From: CAYUVF01 sp964448045
GTDB lineage: Bacteria > Bacteroidota > Rhodothermia > Rhodothermales > Salinibacteraceae
Length of the DNA: 51,084 bases
NCBI GenBank assembly: GCA_964448045.1
Contig: CAYUVF010000026.1
Span: 1-51,084 of the forward strand
Reading direction: 5' to 3'
The first letter of the stretch is position 1. Each line of letters starts with the position of its first letter. The position numbers and the translations under genes were made by a program. Shown piece by piece: positions 34,007 through 41,985 of this stretch. The notes under the pieces were generated by a model. The model made no database searches and was not told where the DNA came from. It worked only from the letters and a program-made list of their open reading frames with translations.

Positions 34007-35986
34007 TCACGCCTCCACTGTTTCACGTGAAACATCGCCTTGCGCCCCGTCGCCCGCGTGATCGCCCAACTGACGCTCTTTGGGCAGCGGGTTCACGCCC
34101 TGCTTCTTCAGCAGCACCATGAGCACCGACACGTCGGCGGCGCGCACGCCGCTCACGCGCGAGGCCTGGCCCAGGTTGTCGGGCCGCACCTTGCTCAGCT
34201 TCTCGCGGGCCTCCTTCGAGATGGTGTCGAGCGCATCGTAGTCGAAGTCATCGGGAATCGGCCAGCGCTCCTTCTCCTCCATCTGCTCGACCATGTCCTG
34301 CTGCCGGTCGAGGTAGCCCTCGTACTTGAGGTCGATCTCGACGAGCCGCGGCGCGCTCACCATGCCCGGCGCCGCCGTCACGACCTCGTCCCAGCACCCG
34401 GCGTGACGCAGCAGATCCTCGATGTCGACCTGCGGGCGCTTGGCGAGCTGGAGGAGCGGCCCCGCCTGATCGATCGGCGAGGTGTCGACCGAACGCAGAT
34501 AGTCGTTGACCTGCTCGGGCTGGACGCTCGTATTCTCCAGCGCCTCCCGCGTCCGCTCGATCGCCTCCTTCTTCGCCAACATCCGCTCGTAGCGATCGCG
34601 GGAGGCGAGGCCGAGCCGGTAGCCGAGCGCGGTGAGGCGCTGATCGGCATTGTCCTGGCGGAGCAGGATGCGGTGCTCGGCGCGGCTCGTGAACATGCGA
34701 TACGGCTCGTCGGTGCCCTTCGCCACGAGGTCGTCGATGAGCACGCCGATGTACGCCTCCGAGCGCTTCAGCACGATCGGATCGGCGCCGCGGAGCGTCT
34801 GCACAGCGTTGATGCCGGCCATGAGCCCCTGCGCGGCGGCCTCCTCGTACCCCGTCGTGCCGTTGATCTGCCCCGCGAAGAAGAGACCCTCGACGGACTT
34901 CGTCTCCAGGCTGTACTGGATCTGATACGGCGGAAAAAAGTCGTATTCGATCGCGTAGCCCGGCCGCAGCATGTGGGCGTCTTCGAGGCCCGGAATGGTG
35001 CGCAGCGCCTCAAACTGCACCGCCTCGGGCAGGCTCGACGAGAAGCCATTCACGTACACCTCGCGCACGCGCCGCCCCTCCGGCTCGATAAAAATCTGGT
35101 GGTGGTCCTTCTCGGCGAACCGGTCGATCTTGTCCTCGATGGACGGGCAGTAGCGCGGCCCCTTCGCTTCGATGCGCCCGGTGAACATTGGGCTGCGATC
35201 GAAGCCGGTGCGTAGGATCTCATGCGTCGCGGGCGTCGTCTCGGTGAGCCAGCAGGGCATCTGCTCCTCCACCGGGGGGAGTTCATCGGTGAGGAACGAG
35301 AACGCCGTCGCGTCCGGGTCGCCGGGCTGCTCCTGCATCACGCTGACGTCGATCGAGCGGCCGTCGACGCGCGGCGGCGTGCCCGTCTTGAGCCGGCCGC
35401 TCTCGAAGCCGAGCTCGTGCAAGCAGCCCGTGATGCCGTGCGAGGCGCTCTCGCCCATCCGTCCGCCGCCGAAGTTCTTTTCGCCGACGTGGATGACGCC
35501 GTTCGAGAACGTACCCGTCGTGAGGATGACGCGCGGTGCAAAGAATGCTTGGCCGAGGTTCGTGCGCACGCCCTTCACCTGCGTGCCGGCGTCGTCGGTG
35601 ATCACGGAGGTAACCATGTCGGCGCGCAGGTGGAGGTTGGGGATCGCCTCCAGTTCCTCGCGCACGCAGGTGGCGTACTCGGCGCGGTCGGCCTGGGCGC
35701 GCGGGCCCCACACGGCCGGCCCCTTGCTCTTGTTGAGCATCCGGAACTGGATGCCGGCCCGGTCGATCACGCGGCCCATGAGGCCGCCAAGCGCGTCGAT
35801 CTCACGCGCAATATGCCCCTTGCCGATGCCGCCGATGGCGGGGTTGCAGGACATCTGCCCGATGGCGTCGAGCTTGAGCGTGATGAGCAGCGTGCGGGCG
35901 CCCATGTGGGCCGCGGCGGCGGCTGCTTCGGAGCCCGAGTGCCCGCCGCCCACGACAATGACGTCGTAATGAAAGTAATCAGACAT
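34007..35986 (-). CDS. mnmG: tRNA uridine-5-carboxymethylaminomethyl modification enzyme MnmG
   Basis: A 659-residue flavoprotein (GidA). The N-terminal FAD Rossmann motif VVGGGHSGSEAAAAA (residues 12-26), MSCNPAIGGIGKGHIAREIDALGG, and PGYAIEYDFFPP are all present. It works with MnmE to modify U34 in tRNAs. The last codons (VSRETVEA) contain a parS site, so the 3' end appears to have been extended or constrained by that element. It begins an otherwise single minus-strand transcript because rsmG is cut off from it by the RAYT gene. Length is slightly above the E. coli protein (629). Confidence 0.96.
   Translation of the reverse strand: MSDYFHYDVIVVGGGHSGSEAAAAAAHMGARTLLITLKLDAIGQMSCNPAIGGIGKGHIAREIDALGGLMGRVIDRAGIQFRMLNKSKGPAVWGPRAQADRAEYATCVREELEAIPNLHLRADMVTSVITDDAGTQVKGVRTNLGQAFFAPRVILTTGTFSNGVIHVGEKNFGGGRMGESASHGITGCLHELGFESGRLKTGTPPRVDGRSIDVSVMQEQPGDPDATAFSFLTDELPPVEEQMPCWLTETTPATHEILRTGFDRSPMFTGRIEAKGPRYCPSIEDKIDRFAEKDHHQIFIEPEGRRVREVYVNGFSSSLPEAVQFEALRTIPGLEDAHMLRPGYAIEYDFFPPYQIQYSLETKSVEGLFFAGQINGTTGYEEAAAQGLMAGINAVQTLRGADPIVLKRSEAYIGVLIDDLVAKGTDEPYRMFTSRAEHRILLRQDNADQRLTALGYRLGLASRDRYERMLAKKEAIERTREALENTSVQPEQVNDYLRSVDTSPIDQAGPLLQLAKRPQVDIEDLLRHAGCWDEVVTAAPGMVSAPRLVEIDLKYEGYLDRQQDMVEQMEEKERWPIPDDFDYDALDTISKEAREKLSKVRPDNLGQASRVSGVRAADVSVLMVLLKKQGVNPLPKERQLGDHAGDGAQGDVSRETVEA
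34019..34034. other. parS site 7 (perfect, inside mnmG)
   Basis: An exact TGTTTCACGTGAAACA lying within the last codons of mnmG, where it contributes residues VSRET. It forms a pair with parS site 6, with 48 bp between them. Confidence 0.92.
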
Positions 35987-36011
35987 ATGCCTTCAACGGC
36001 GTTATTCAGCA

Positions 36012-36041
36012 ATTAATTTGGGGCGACACGTGATTTGTCAA
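36012..36041 (-). promoter_or_regulatory. Candidate mnmG promoter
   Basis: On the minus strand a perfect TTGACA (complement at 36036-36041) is followed after 18 bp by ATTAAT (complement 36012-36017), about 25 bp upstream of the mnmG ATG. The -35 is strong, the -10 only fair. Confidence 0.4.
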
Positions 36042-36062
36042 GAAATCGGATTTTCCGACCGC

Positions 36063-36089
36063 GTACATGACATTTGGTTTGTCATGTAC
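36063..36089. repeat. 10-bp-arm inverted repeat between HTH gene and mnmG
   Basis: GTACATGACA (36063-36072) and TGTCATGTAC (36080-36089) are exact complements around a 7-nt loop. It lies 2 bp from the stop codon of the HTH gene and just upstream of the predicted mnmG promoter. No T-run follows in either direction, so it is a poor intrinsic terminator; a protein-binding operator is possible. Confidence 0.7.
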
Positions 36090-36091
36090 AA

Positions 36092-36577
36092 TTAACTGCG
36101 CATTTTGCTGAGGAAGCGCTGCACGGTGCGGAGGTCTGGCAGGTCATCGCCGTCAACCTGCGCGGCGAGCTCATCGTGCAACTCTGTCCCCGTGCAGTCC
36201 GGGTGGTCGGCGAGGTAGTGAAACGCGATCTTGCGCAGCTCCGAGCCCGCGCCGAAGTACGATTCGTAGCTGCGGCGGCTGCGGCGTCCGTGGCTGTCGA
36301 CCAGTCCAGACAATCCGTGCTCGGCCACCTCGCTCTCCCAGCGGCGCAGTGTCCGGCCCGTCACCGAGTCGTACACGGCATACACCCAGTCGTCGAGGTC
36401 CGTTTCCCGCGCGCTGAACGCATCGGCGATGTCCTCCTGCGCCCGCGCATCCGAAAGGTGGTTGGCCTCGCGGTGTTGCACGTACGCGCGAAGGATTGCG
36501 AGCCGCGCGATCAGCCGGCGGAAGCCGCCGTCCTCGAGCTCCGCAATCAGTTCAAGCGTGTCGTCGCGCTGGGCCAT
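36092..36577 (-). CDS. Small protein with transposase-type HTH modules, no catalytic domain
   Basis: A 161-residue charged protein. The segment TGRTLRRWESEVAEHGLSGLVDSHGRR (about 70-96) resembles the HTH that precedes catalytic domains of Mu/IS-type transposases, and the C-terminal part ends in ELHDELAAQVDGDDLPDLRTVQRFLSKM, a second HTH of the same kind. No DDE region exists downstream, where the frame ends 15 bp before the mnmG promoter. It may be an orphaned DNA-binding part of a transposase or a small regulator. The match is by eye. Confidence 0.6.
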   Translation of the reverse strand: MAQRDDTLELIAELEDGGFRRLIARLAILRAYVQHREANHLSDARAQEDIADAFSARETDLDDWVYAVYDSVTGRTLRRWESEVAEHGLSGLVDSHGRRSRRSYESYFGAGSELRKIAFHYLADHPDCTGTELHDELAAQVDGDDLPDLRTVQRFLSKMRS

Positions 36578-36657
36578 GCGTGGATAAGGTTGAATGCCGC
36601 ACCTGCATCAATTCGCGCGGTGTATTCCAATTCACGGATGCGTGAAACGGTCCATGA

Positions 36658-37353
36658 TTACTCGATGGATGCCGACGCGCGACGAACGGCGCACATGAAG
36701 CGGAGCAGCTTCGCATCATCCAGCTGCCCGCTGGTGCGGACGCCGCTGCACAGGTCGACGCCGAACGGCTGTACCTGCTCCAGTGCGGGACCCACATTAT
36801 TTGTATTCAAACCACCGGCCAGAAATACGGGGACATCCACCCGCTGGCGGATCTGTCGGCTCAGTGCCCATTCGTGCGTGCGCCCCGTTCCGCCCAATTC
36901 TTTCACGGCCGCACTCGGATCGCCCGAGTCCAGCAACAGCGCATCGACGTGCGGTGCGATGGTCTCGGCTTTCTCCACCGAGGCCATATCCGTCACGTGA
37001 ACGACCTGCACGAGCGCCACGCCGGGGAGCGTATCCCGCAGCTGGCCGTACGTCGATGGCTTCTGCTTATCGACCAACTGCAACGTGTTCGCGCCGCAGC
37101 GCTTCTGCTGGTCGATGATCCCGTCGGGGTCCTGGCTCGACGTGAGCAGAAACGTGGCGATGGGCGGCGGGATGGTGGCCGCAATCCGGGCGATGGCGTC
37201 ATCGTCGATCACACCCGGGCCGCTCGGCATAGCGGACACGAGCCCGAGGGCGTCAGCTCCGCATCGGATGGCAGTCTGTGCTTCCTCGACGCTGCTGATG
37301 CAGCAGATTTTGACGCGAGGGCGGGACCTCGTGCTGATCGATGACGGAGGCAT
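36658..37353 (-). CDS. Phosphoribosylanthranilate isomerase-like protein
   Basis: A 231-residue TIM-barrel protein of the TrpF family. It opens with RVKICCISSVEEAQTAIRCGADALGL; canonical TrpF has KICG-I-T, so the catalytic Cys remains but Gly is Cys. The second catalytic Asp is present in ALLLDSGDPS, and AGGLNTNNV and GVDLCSGV match the phosphate-binding C-terminal loops. TrpF isomerises PRA to CdRP in tryptophan synthesis. No other trp gene is adjacent, and the motif variant suggests a divergent subfamily that might act on a different substrate. Start taken at the ATG at 37351-37353; the upstream frame is unlike the family. Confidence 0.82.
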   Translation of the reverse strand: MPPSSISTRSRPRVKICCISSVEEAQTAIRCGADALGLVSAMPSGPGVIDDDAIARIAATIPPPIATFLLTSSQDPDGIIDQQKRCGANTLQLVDKQKPSTYGQLRDTLPGVALVQVVHVTDMASVEKAETIAPHVDALLLDSGDPSAAVKELGGTGRTHEWALSRQIRQRVDVPVFLAGGLNTNNVGPALEQVQPFGVDLCSGVRTSGQLDDAKLLRFMCAVRRASASIE

Positions 37354-37479
37354 AACAGTAGAATCAGCAGAGTGGGCTAAACGCAAACGACATGCGGGTT
37401 TGGGTGTGGTAGCATATGGGCGCCGAGTGTGGGACATCAATTTCTCTCACGCCTATACTCACATACTCCCACACGCCCG

Positions 37480-38865
37480 TCACTTCCCGATGCAGAAGCG
37501 GGAGAAGATCTGGTCGAGCACGTCTTCGTTCGTAATCTCGCCGGTGATGGCGCCGAGCTCATGCAGCGCCGCGCGGAGGTCGAGCGTGAGCATGTCGCCG
37601 GAGACGCCCGCGTCGAGCGCCTGCTGGGCGGAGCGGACGGCATCAAGCGCATCCTGCAGGTGCTGGCGGTGCCGCTGGTTCATGACGACGGCCGAGGCGT
37701 CCGAGCGGCTGAGGCGGTCGGTGACCGTCTCGGTGAGCCAGTCGGTGAGGGGCTCGACTTCATCGGCGTCGTCCAGGCCCTGCTCGGCGGACAGCGTCGT
37801 CGCCGGAATGGCGTCGATCTGCGCGACCGGGACGTCGTCCACGAGGTCGGATTTGTTGCCGATGAGCAGCGGCGCGAGTTGCGGCTCGCTCGCCGTGACG
37901 GCGCGCAGGAAGGCGATCTCCTCCGAGTCCAACCCCACCTTCAGGTCGTACACGTACAGCAGCACATCAGCCTCGTGGATAGACTGCTCAGCGCGGCGGA
38001 CGCCCTCAGCCTCGATCTGGTCGGACGTGTCGCGCAGGCCGGCCGTGTCCACGAACCGGTAGCGGAGGCCGTCGATCTCGGCCTCGGCTTCAATCTCGTC
38101 GCGCGTGGTGCCGGGCGTCGGGCTCACGATGGCGCGGTCGCGGCCCACGAGCGCGTTCAGCAGCGTCGACTTTCCCGCGTTCGGTCGCCCGCCGATGACG
38201 ACGCGCACCCCGTCGCGCAGCTTCTCCCCCGTCTGCGTCGTGCTGAGCAATTCCTCCAGCAACGACGCAGCACTGTCGAGGAGATTGCGCAAGCGATCCA
38301 GATCGGCGAAGTCGACGTCTTCCTCGGCGAAGTCGAGCTCCAGTTCGACGAACGCGCAGAGCTCCAGCAGCTCCTCGCGCAGATCGTTGAGGCGGTCCGA
38401 GTAGCGGCCGCGCAGGTGTTGCACGGAGACGCGGTGCGCCATCGACGAGGAGGCGTGGATGAGGTCGGCGACGGCCTCGGCCTGGGCGAGGTCCATCTTA
38501 CCGTTCAGGAAGGCGCGCTGCGTGAACTCGCCGGGCTCCGCCATGCGAGCACCGTGCGCGATCAGGCTTTCCAGCACGAGCTGCGGCGCAAAATCGCCCC
38601 CATGGCACGAGACTTCGACGACGTCTTCACCTGTGGCCGAGCGCGGCGCGCGGAAGAGCGTGACGACGACCCGGTCGATCTCGGCGCCCGCCTCGTCCAG
38701 CAGGTAGCCGACGTGCGCGGTGTGCGAGTCCTGCGCGGTGAGATCGGCGCCGCGGAAGCAGCGGTCGACCACGCCGATGGCGTCCGGGCCGGAGGTACGC
38801 ACGATGGCCAGCGCGGCCTGCCCGCGGGCCGTGGCGATGGCGGTGATGGTGTTGGGGGTGCTCAC
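37480..38865 (-). CDS. mnmE: tRNA uridine-5-carboxymethylaminomethyl synthesis GTPase MnmE
   Basis: A 461-residue GTPase (TrmE). The N-terminal folate-binding domain, helical domain and inserted G domain are all seen: P-loop GRPNAGKSTLLNAL, DTAGLRDT, NKSDL, and the C-terminal FCIGK with the conserved Cys. It partners MnmG. The start is uncertain: the GTG at 38863-38865 gives MSTPNTITAIATARG, which suits the family, while a TTG at 38880 would add five residues. No ATG is available. The start lies within a short tandem repeat that extends upstream. Confidence 0.94.
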   Translation of the reverse strand: MSTPNTITAIATARGQAALAIVRTSGPDAIGVVDRCFRGADLTAQDSHTAHVGYLLDEAGAEIDRVVVTLFRAPRSATGEDVVEVSCHGGDFAPQLVLESLIAHGARMAEPGEFTQRAFLNGKMDLAQAEAVADLIHASSSMAHRVSVQHLRGRYSDRLNDLREELLELCAFVELELDFAEEDVDFADLDRLRNLLDSAASLLEELLSTTQTGEKLRDGVRVVIGGRPNAGKSTLLNALVGRDRAIVSPTPGTTRDEIEAEAEIDGLRYRFVDTAGLRDTSDQIEAEGVRRAEQSIHEADVLLYVYDLKVGLDSEEIAFLRAVTASEPQLAPLLIGNKSDLVDDVPVAQIDAIPATTLSAEQGLDDADEVEPLTDWLTETVTDRLSRSDASAVVMNQRHRQHLQDALDAVRSAQQALDAGVSGDMLTLDLRAALHELGAITGEITNEDVLDQIFSRFCIGK

Positions 38866-38901
38866 GTCGTTCGCGGTCAAATGCTCACGTTGTTCGCGTC
38901 A
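38860..38901. repeat. Short tandem repeat covering the mnmE start
   Basis: GCTCACGTCGTTCGCGGTCA (38860-38879) is repeated as GCTCACGTTGTTCGCGTCA (38883-38901), one substitution and one deletion apart. The first unit encodes the first residues of MnmE on the minus strand. Related fragments (TTCGCTTCGCTCACGTCA near 38960, TGACGCGAGGC near 39082) recur in the mnmE-yidC gap. Confidence 0.75.
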
Positions 38902-39103
38902 GGTGGACTCGCTGGTGCTCGTTGGTTATGGGCTCAGCGTTCGCCTCGCGTCATATGTTCGCTTCGCTCACGTCATTAGTCATTCGTTGTTTTTCGACGC
39001 CCCATGACACAAGCCGGAGGCGAGTATATGACCAACTGACGCGGGCGCAGCCACACATGACGGCGAGCAGAGCGAGCCAACTGACGCGAGGCCCAACCGA
39101 GCC
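38881..39103. other. mnmE-yidC intergenic region with short iterated motifs
   Basis: About 220 bp lie between the yidC stop and mnmE with no gene that I can support. CCAACTGACGCG occurs at 39032-39043 and again at 39077-39088, and several GACG(C/T)GAG-like units recur. I see no clear promoter or terminator. Confidence 0.5.
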
Positions 39104-41032
39104 TTACCGCTGTTGCTTCTGGGCCTCTTCGGCTTTTTTCAGCAGGCGGGTGAAGAAGCTGTCTTTCTGATCGGCCTGGCCGTTCGAGCGCGCATCGTCC
39201 TCGTCCTCTTCGTTCTCGATCCGGTAGTAGATCCACTTCTGCTGCAGCGCCGAGATCACGTTGTAGAACAGGTAGTAGAGGCTCAGTGCCGAAGCAAACT
39301 GGTTGAAGATGAAGAAGATGACACCCGGCATCATGTACTGGAACATCTTGGCCTGGCTGCCCGAGCCCGGCGTCGTTTGCAAGCGCATCTGGAAGATCAT
39401 GGCGATCCCCATCAGGAGGGTAAAGCCAGCCACGTAATCACCATAGACGGGAATGGTGAAGGGCAGCTGCAGGATCTTGTCCGGCGCCGAGAGATCGGCG
39501 GCCCAGAGGAAGCTCTGCTGCCGCACTTCGATGGACTGCGGCAGGAACTGGTACAGCGCAATAATGATGGGATACTGCAGGAACATGGGCAGACATCCGC
39601 CAAGCGGATTGACGCCGGTTTCCTGATACAGCTTCATCATCTCCTCCTGCTGCTTCTGGGGCTTATCGCCGTACTTGTCCTTGATCTCCTGCATCTGCGG
39701 CTGCAGCTCGCGCATCTTCGCCATGCTGGTGTACGACGACTTCGTCAGCGGATACGTAATCAGCTTGACGAACAGCGCCAGCAAGATGATGACGATGCCG
39801 TAGTTCGGGATGAACCCGTGGAGGAAGGTAAACAGCGGGATGAACATGTACTTCGCGAGTGGACGGGTCATCCACTCAAAAAAGTCCCACCCGTAATCGA
39901 CCATGTCGTACAGATCCCGGTCGTACGACGCCAGATTGTAATAGTCGAGCGGGCCGAGGTAGAGATGGAAGCGGTCGACCTGCACCTGCTGATCGGACTG
40001 GGGCATAAAGAGGCGAGCAACGAAGGCGCGCCACTCGGCTTCGTCGCCGGCCCGGGCGGCCGTCCGGTCGCCCACGAGTTCGGCGCCGCGGGTGCGTTCG
40101 GGCGACTCGGGGAGGATGGAGGCGGCAAAGTACTTGTTTTTGACGGCCAGCCACGAGATGTCGCCGTTGAGGCGCCGCTCGTTGTGGTCCTCGGAGGACA
40201 CGATCACGCTCACGACCTCGCCGCCGCTGTGCGCGAACACGCCCGAGCGCTGCACCTCGGTTTCGGTGCCCCCCTCGGTGAAGGGCATACCGCCGTCCCA
40301 GAAGAGGTCGTAGCCCTCCTCGGTCGCGAACGAGCGCGGTTGCCGCTGCTCCACGCGCAGGCCCACCTCGTACGATCCGGGCTGGAAGGTGTAGGTCTGC
40401 CGGAGCTGCCCCTCGCCCAGCGGTACGGCGAACGTGAGCGACGTCGAGTCGTCGTCCACGCGGAGGGTGTCGCCCAGTACATCGGCCGAGAAGTAGAACG
40501 AACGGCTATCGGCCAGGTGGCTCTGCGGCGTCGTAAACGCCAGCCCGAGTGCGCCATTGCCGGTGGTATCCACCAACTGGACGGGCGTCTGGCCGTCGTA
40601 GTTCTTGTACTCTTTCAGGACAAATGACGTGAGCGTGGCCCCTTTCGTGGAAAAGGTGGCCGTGTACAGATCGGATTCGACGACGATAGTGCGCGCGTCC
40701 CCCTCGCGGGCGCGCACCAGCGCCGGATCGCCCGACGCTTCTGCCGGGGGCTCCGTTTGCGCGCCGGGCGCATCGGATTCGACGTCGGCCGTTGCCGGCG
40801 CATCGGATGGCGGCGCATCGGATGGCGGCGCATCGGAGGGATCCGCAGTTGATGGAGCGGACGTATCGGGTGCGGTCTGTACCGTATCCGTCGCAGCAGT
40901 CGGTTGATTGGCCGCGGGCTGGGGCTGAGGCGCCAGCCAGTACATCCACACGAACGTGACAATCGCCACCAGGACGGTAGCGATGATCAGGTTGCGCTGA
41001 TCTTCGGGGCGGGGCTGATTACGGAGCGACAA
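39104..41032 (-). CDS. yidC: Membrane protein insertase YidC
   Basis: A protein of about 640 residues (Gram-negative YidC type). One N-terminal span (about 14-32) is followed by an Ala/Pro/Asp-rich linker and a large periplasmic beta domain (about 105-345). The five-helix insertase core comes next, with the LYQETGVNPLGGCLPMFLQYPI segment, YGDYVAGFTLLMGI and FIFNQFASALSLYYLFYN. It inserts membrane proteins alone or with Sec. No ATG exists; a TTG at 41030-41032 (LRNQPRPEDQRNLI) is chosen, with a TTG at 41062 as a longer alternative. It lies in the conserved rpmH-rnpA-yidC-mnmE order. Confidence 0.93.
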   Translation of the reverse strand: MSLRNQPRPEDQRNLIIATVLVAIVTFVWMYWLAPQPQPAANQPTAATDTVQTAPDTSAPSTADPSDAPPSDAPPSDAPATADVESDAPGAQTEPPAEASGDPALVRAREGDARTIVVESDLYTATFSTKGATLTSFVLKEYKNYDGQTPVQLVDTTGNGALGLAFTTPQSHLADSRSFYFSADVLGDTLRVDDDSTSLTFAVPLGEGQLRQTYTFQPGSYEVGLRVEQRQPRSFATEEGYDLFWDGGMPFTEGGTETEVQRSGVFAHSGGEVVSVIVSSEDHNERRLNGDISWLAVKNKYFAASILPESPERTRGAELVGDRTAARAGDEAEWRAFVARLFMPQSDQQVQVDRFHLYLGPLDYYNLASYDRDLYDMVDYGWDFFEWMTRPLAKYMFIPLFTFLHGFIPNYGIVIILLALFVKLITYPLTKSSYTSMAKMRELQPQMQEIKDKYGDKPQKQQEEMMKLYQETGVNPLGGCLPMFLQYPIIIALYQFLPQSIEVRQQSFLWAADLSAPDKILQLPFTIPVYGDYVAGFTLLMGIAMIFQMRLQTTPGSGSQAKMFQYMMPGVIFFIFNQFASALSLYYLFYNVISALQQKWIYYRIENEEDEDDARSNGQADQKDSFFTRLLKKAEEAQKQQR

Positions 41033-41083
41033 GGGACACCTGCAATTGGAGAGTGAAGGCAAGGAGCAGCGCGGGAAGCCGGC

Positions 41084-41554
41084 TCAGGCTGCCGTCATTG
41101 GGGTGGCTTCGCCGGAGGAAGCCAGCGCATCCGCGACGCGCCGCATGACGCGGGGCAGATCGCGCGGGATGCAGGAATCCGCCTGCTCAGGATCGCCCCG
41201 GAACAGCGCCATTACAATGAGCGCGTCGGGGCGTCGTACAAAAAGGTCTACCAGGATATGCTGATGCACCCGGTAGACCTCTCGCAACACGCGCCGGATG
41301 CGATTGCGCTGCACCGCGGTTTCGGTGCGGCGACCCGGCGCAAAACCGATCTGAAGCGGAACGTCGTAGCCGGTGGCCTCGCGCGGGACCACCCGGTAGA
41401 GCAGCCGGATGCATCCGGCGGCCTGCGTGTGGACATCGGTCCGCGTGCGGTCGAAAAGTGACCGGATGAGCCGCTGCCGCTTGAGCCGGTGTGAGCGCGG
41501 GAAGGTGTAGCGACGCTCGGAGGCGGGGCCATCGGGACGTTGCGGTTCGGGCAC
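41084..41554 (-). CDS. rnpA: Ribonuclease P protein component
   Basis: A 156-residue basic protein. FPRSHRLKRQRLIRSLFDR and the RNase P signature AVQRNRIRRVLREVYRVH identify it. It binds the RNase P RNA for 5' processing of tRNA. It begins with GTG, 7 bp after the rpmH stop, and precedes yidC by about 50 bp. Confidence 0.95.
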   Translation of the reverse strand: MPEPQRPDGPASERRYTFPRSHRLKRQRLIRSLFDRTRTDVHTQAAGCIRLLYRVVPREATGYDVPLQIGFAPGRRTETAVQRNRIRRVLREVYRVHQHILVDLFVRRPDALIVMALFRGDPEQADSCIPRDLPRVMRRVADALASSGEATPMTAA

Positions 41555-41561
41555 GGATCGG

Positions 41562-41726
41562 TTACAGTGGCTTTCCGGAGCTCTTGCTGCTCACCGATAC
41601 GTTTTTGCGGCCTTTCTTGCGGCGACGCTTAATCACCTTCTGGCCGTTTTTCGTCTTCATGCGCTTCCGGAAGCCGTGCTTGTTCTTGCGCTTCCGCCGG
41701 CTGGGTTGGTAGGTACGCTTCGGCAT
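41562..41726 (-). CDS. rpmH: 50S ribosomal protein L34
   Basis: A 54-residue highly basic protein beginning MPKRTYQPSRRKRKNKHGFR, the unmistakable L34 start. A C-terminal extension (KNVSVSSKSSGKPL) is longer than the E. coli protein (46) and of the type seen in Bacteroidota. It heads the rpmH-rnpA-yidC-mnmE run, the usual origin-proximal cluster. Confidence 0.97.
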   Translation of the reverse strand: MPKRTYQPSRRKRKNKHGFRKRMKTKNGQKVIKRRRKKGRKNVSVSSKSSGKPL

Positions 41727-41799
41727 ATTGGGACAAAAAATAGTCTGGGTGCTCCTGTGAACGTTGCAGGCGCTCTAACGTAGTGATAGTACACTTGTT

Positions 41800-41816
41800 T
41801 TGCGCCCGGTGCGCAA
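41800..41816. repeat. Short palindrome upstream of rpmH
   Basis: TTGCGC and GCGCAA flank a CCGGT core, giving a 17-bp hyphenated palindrome in the 183-bp gap between rpmH and tRNA-Gly. It could be an operator for the rpmH promoter, which I could not identify. Confidence 0.4.
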
Positions 41817-41909
41817 AGACTCTGTCAAATGTGAAACGCGAATTCACGCCGGTAGCGGGAACGCTGTTTTACGAGCCGGTTAAGTAAAGATCCGGAAACG
41901 CATCCGCAA

Positions 41910-41984
41910 GCGGGAATAGCTCAGGGGTAGAGCATCAGCTTCCCAAGCTGAGGGTCGCGGGTTCGAATCCCGTTTCCCGCTCCA
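41910..41984 (+). tRNA. tRNA-Gly (anticodon CCC)
   Basis: A full cloverleaf: acceptor GCGGGAA pairs with TTCCCGC, D arm GCTCAGGGGTAGAGC, anticodon stem TCAGC/GCTGA with loop TTCCCAA (anticodon CCC), and T arm GCGGGTTCGAATCCCGT. A discriminator U and CCA are encoded at 41981-41984. Confidence 0.96.
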
Positions 41985-41985
41985 C

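Noticed and set aside
36063..36089. Inverted repeat as an intrinsic terminator
   Set aside because: No T-run follows the stem on either strand; kept only as a repeat.
36579..36587. CGTGGATAA, an 8/9 match to a DnaA box near mnmG
   Set aside because: A single near-match with no cluster, no AT-rich unwinding region and no dnaA nearby. It does not support an origin at this point.
37429..40627. Plus-strand frames of about 500 codons over mnmE and yidC
   Set aside because: Shadows of the conserved minus-strand genes, with no recognisable domains.
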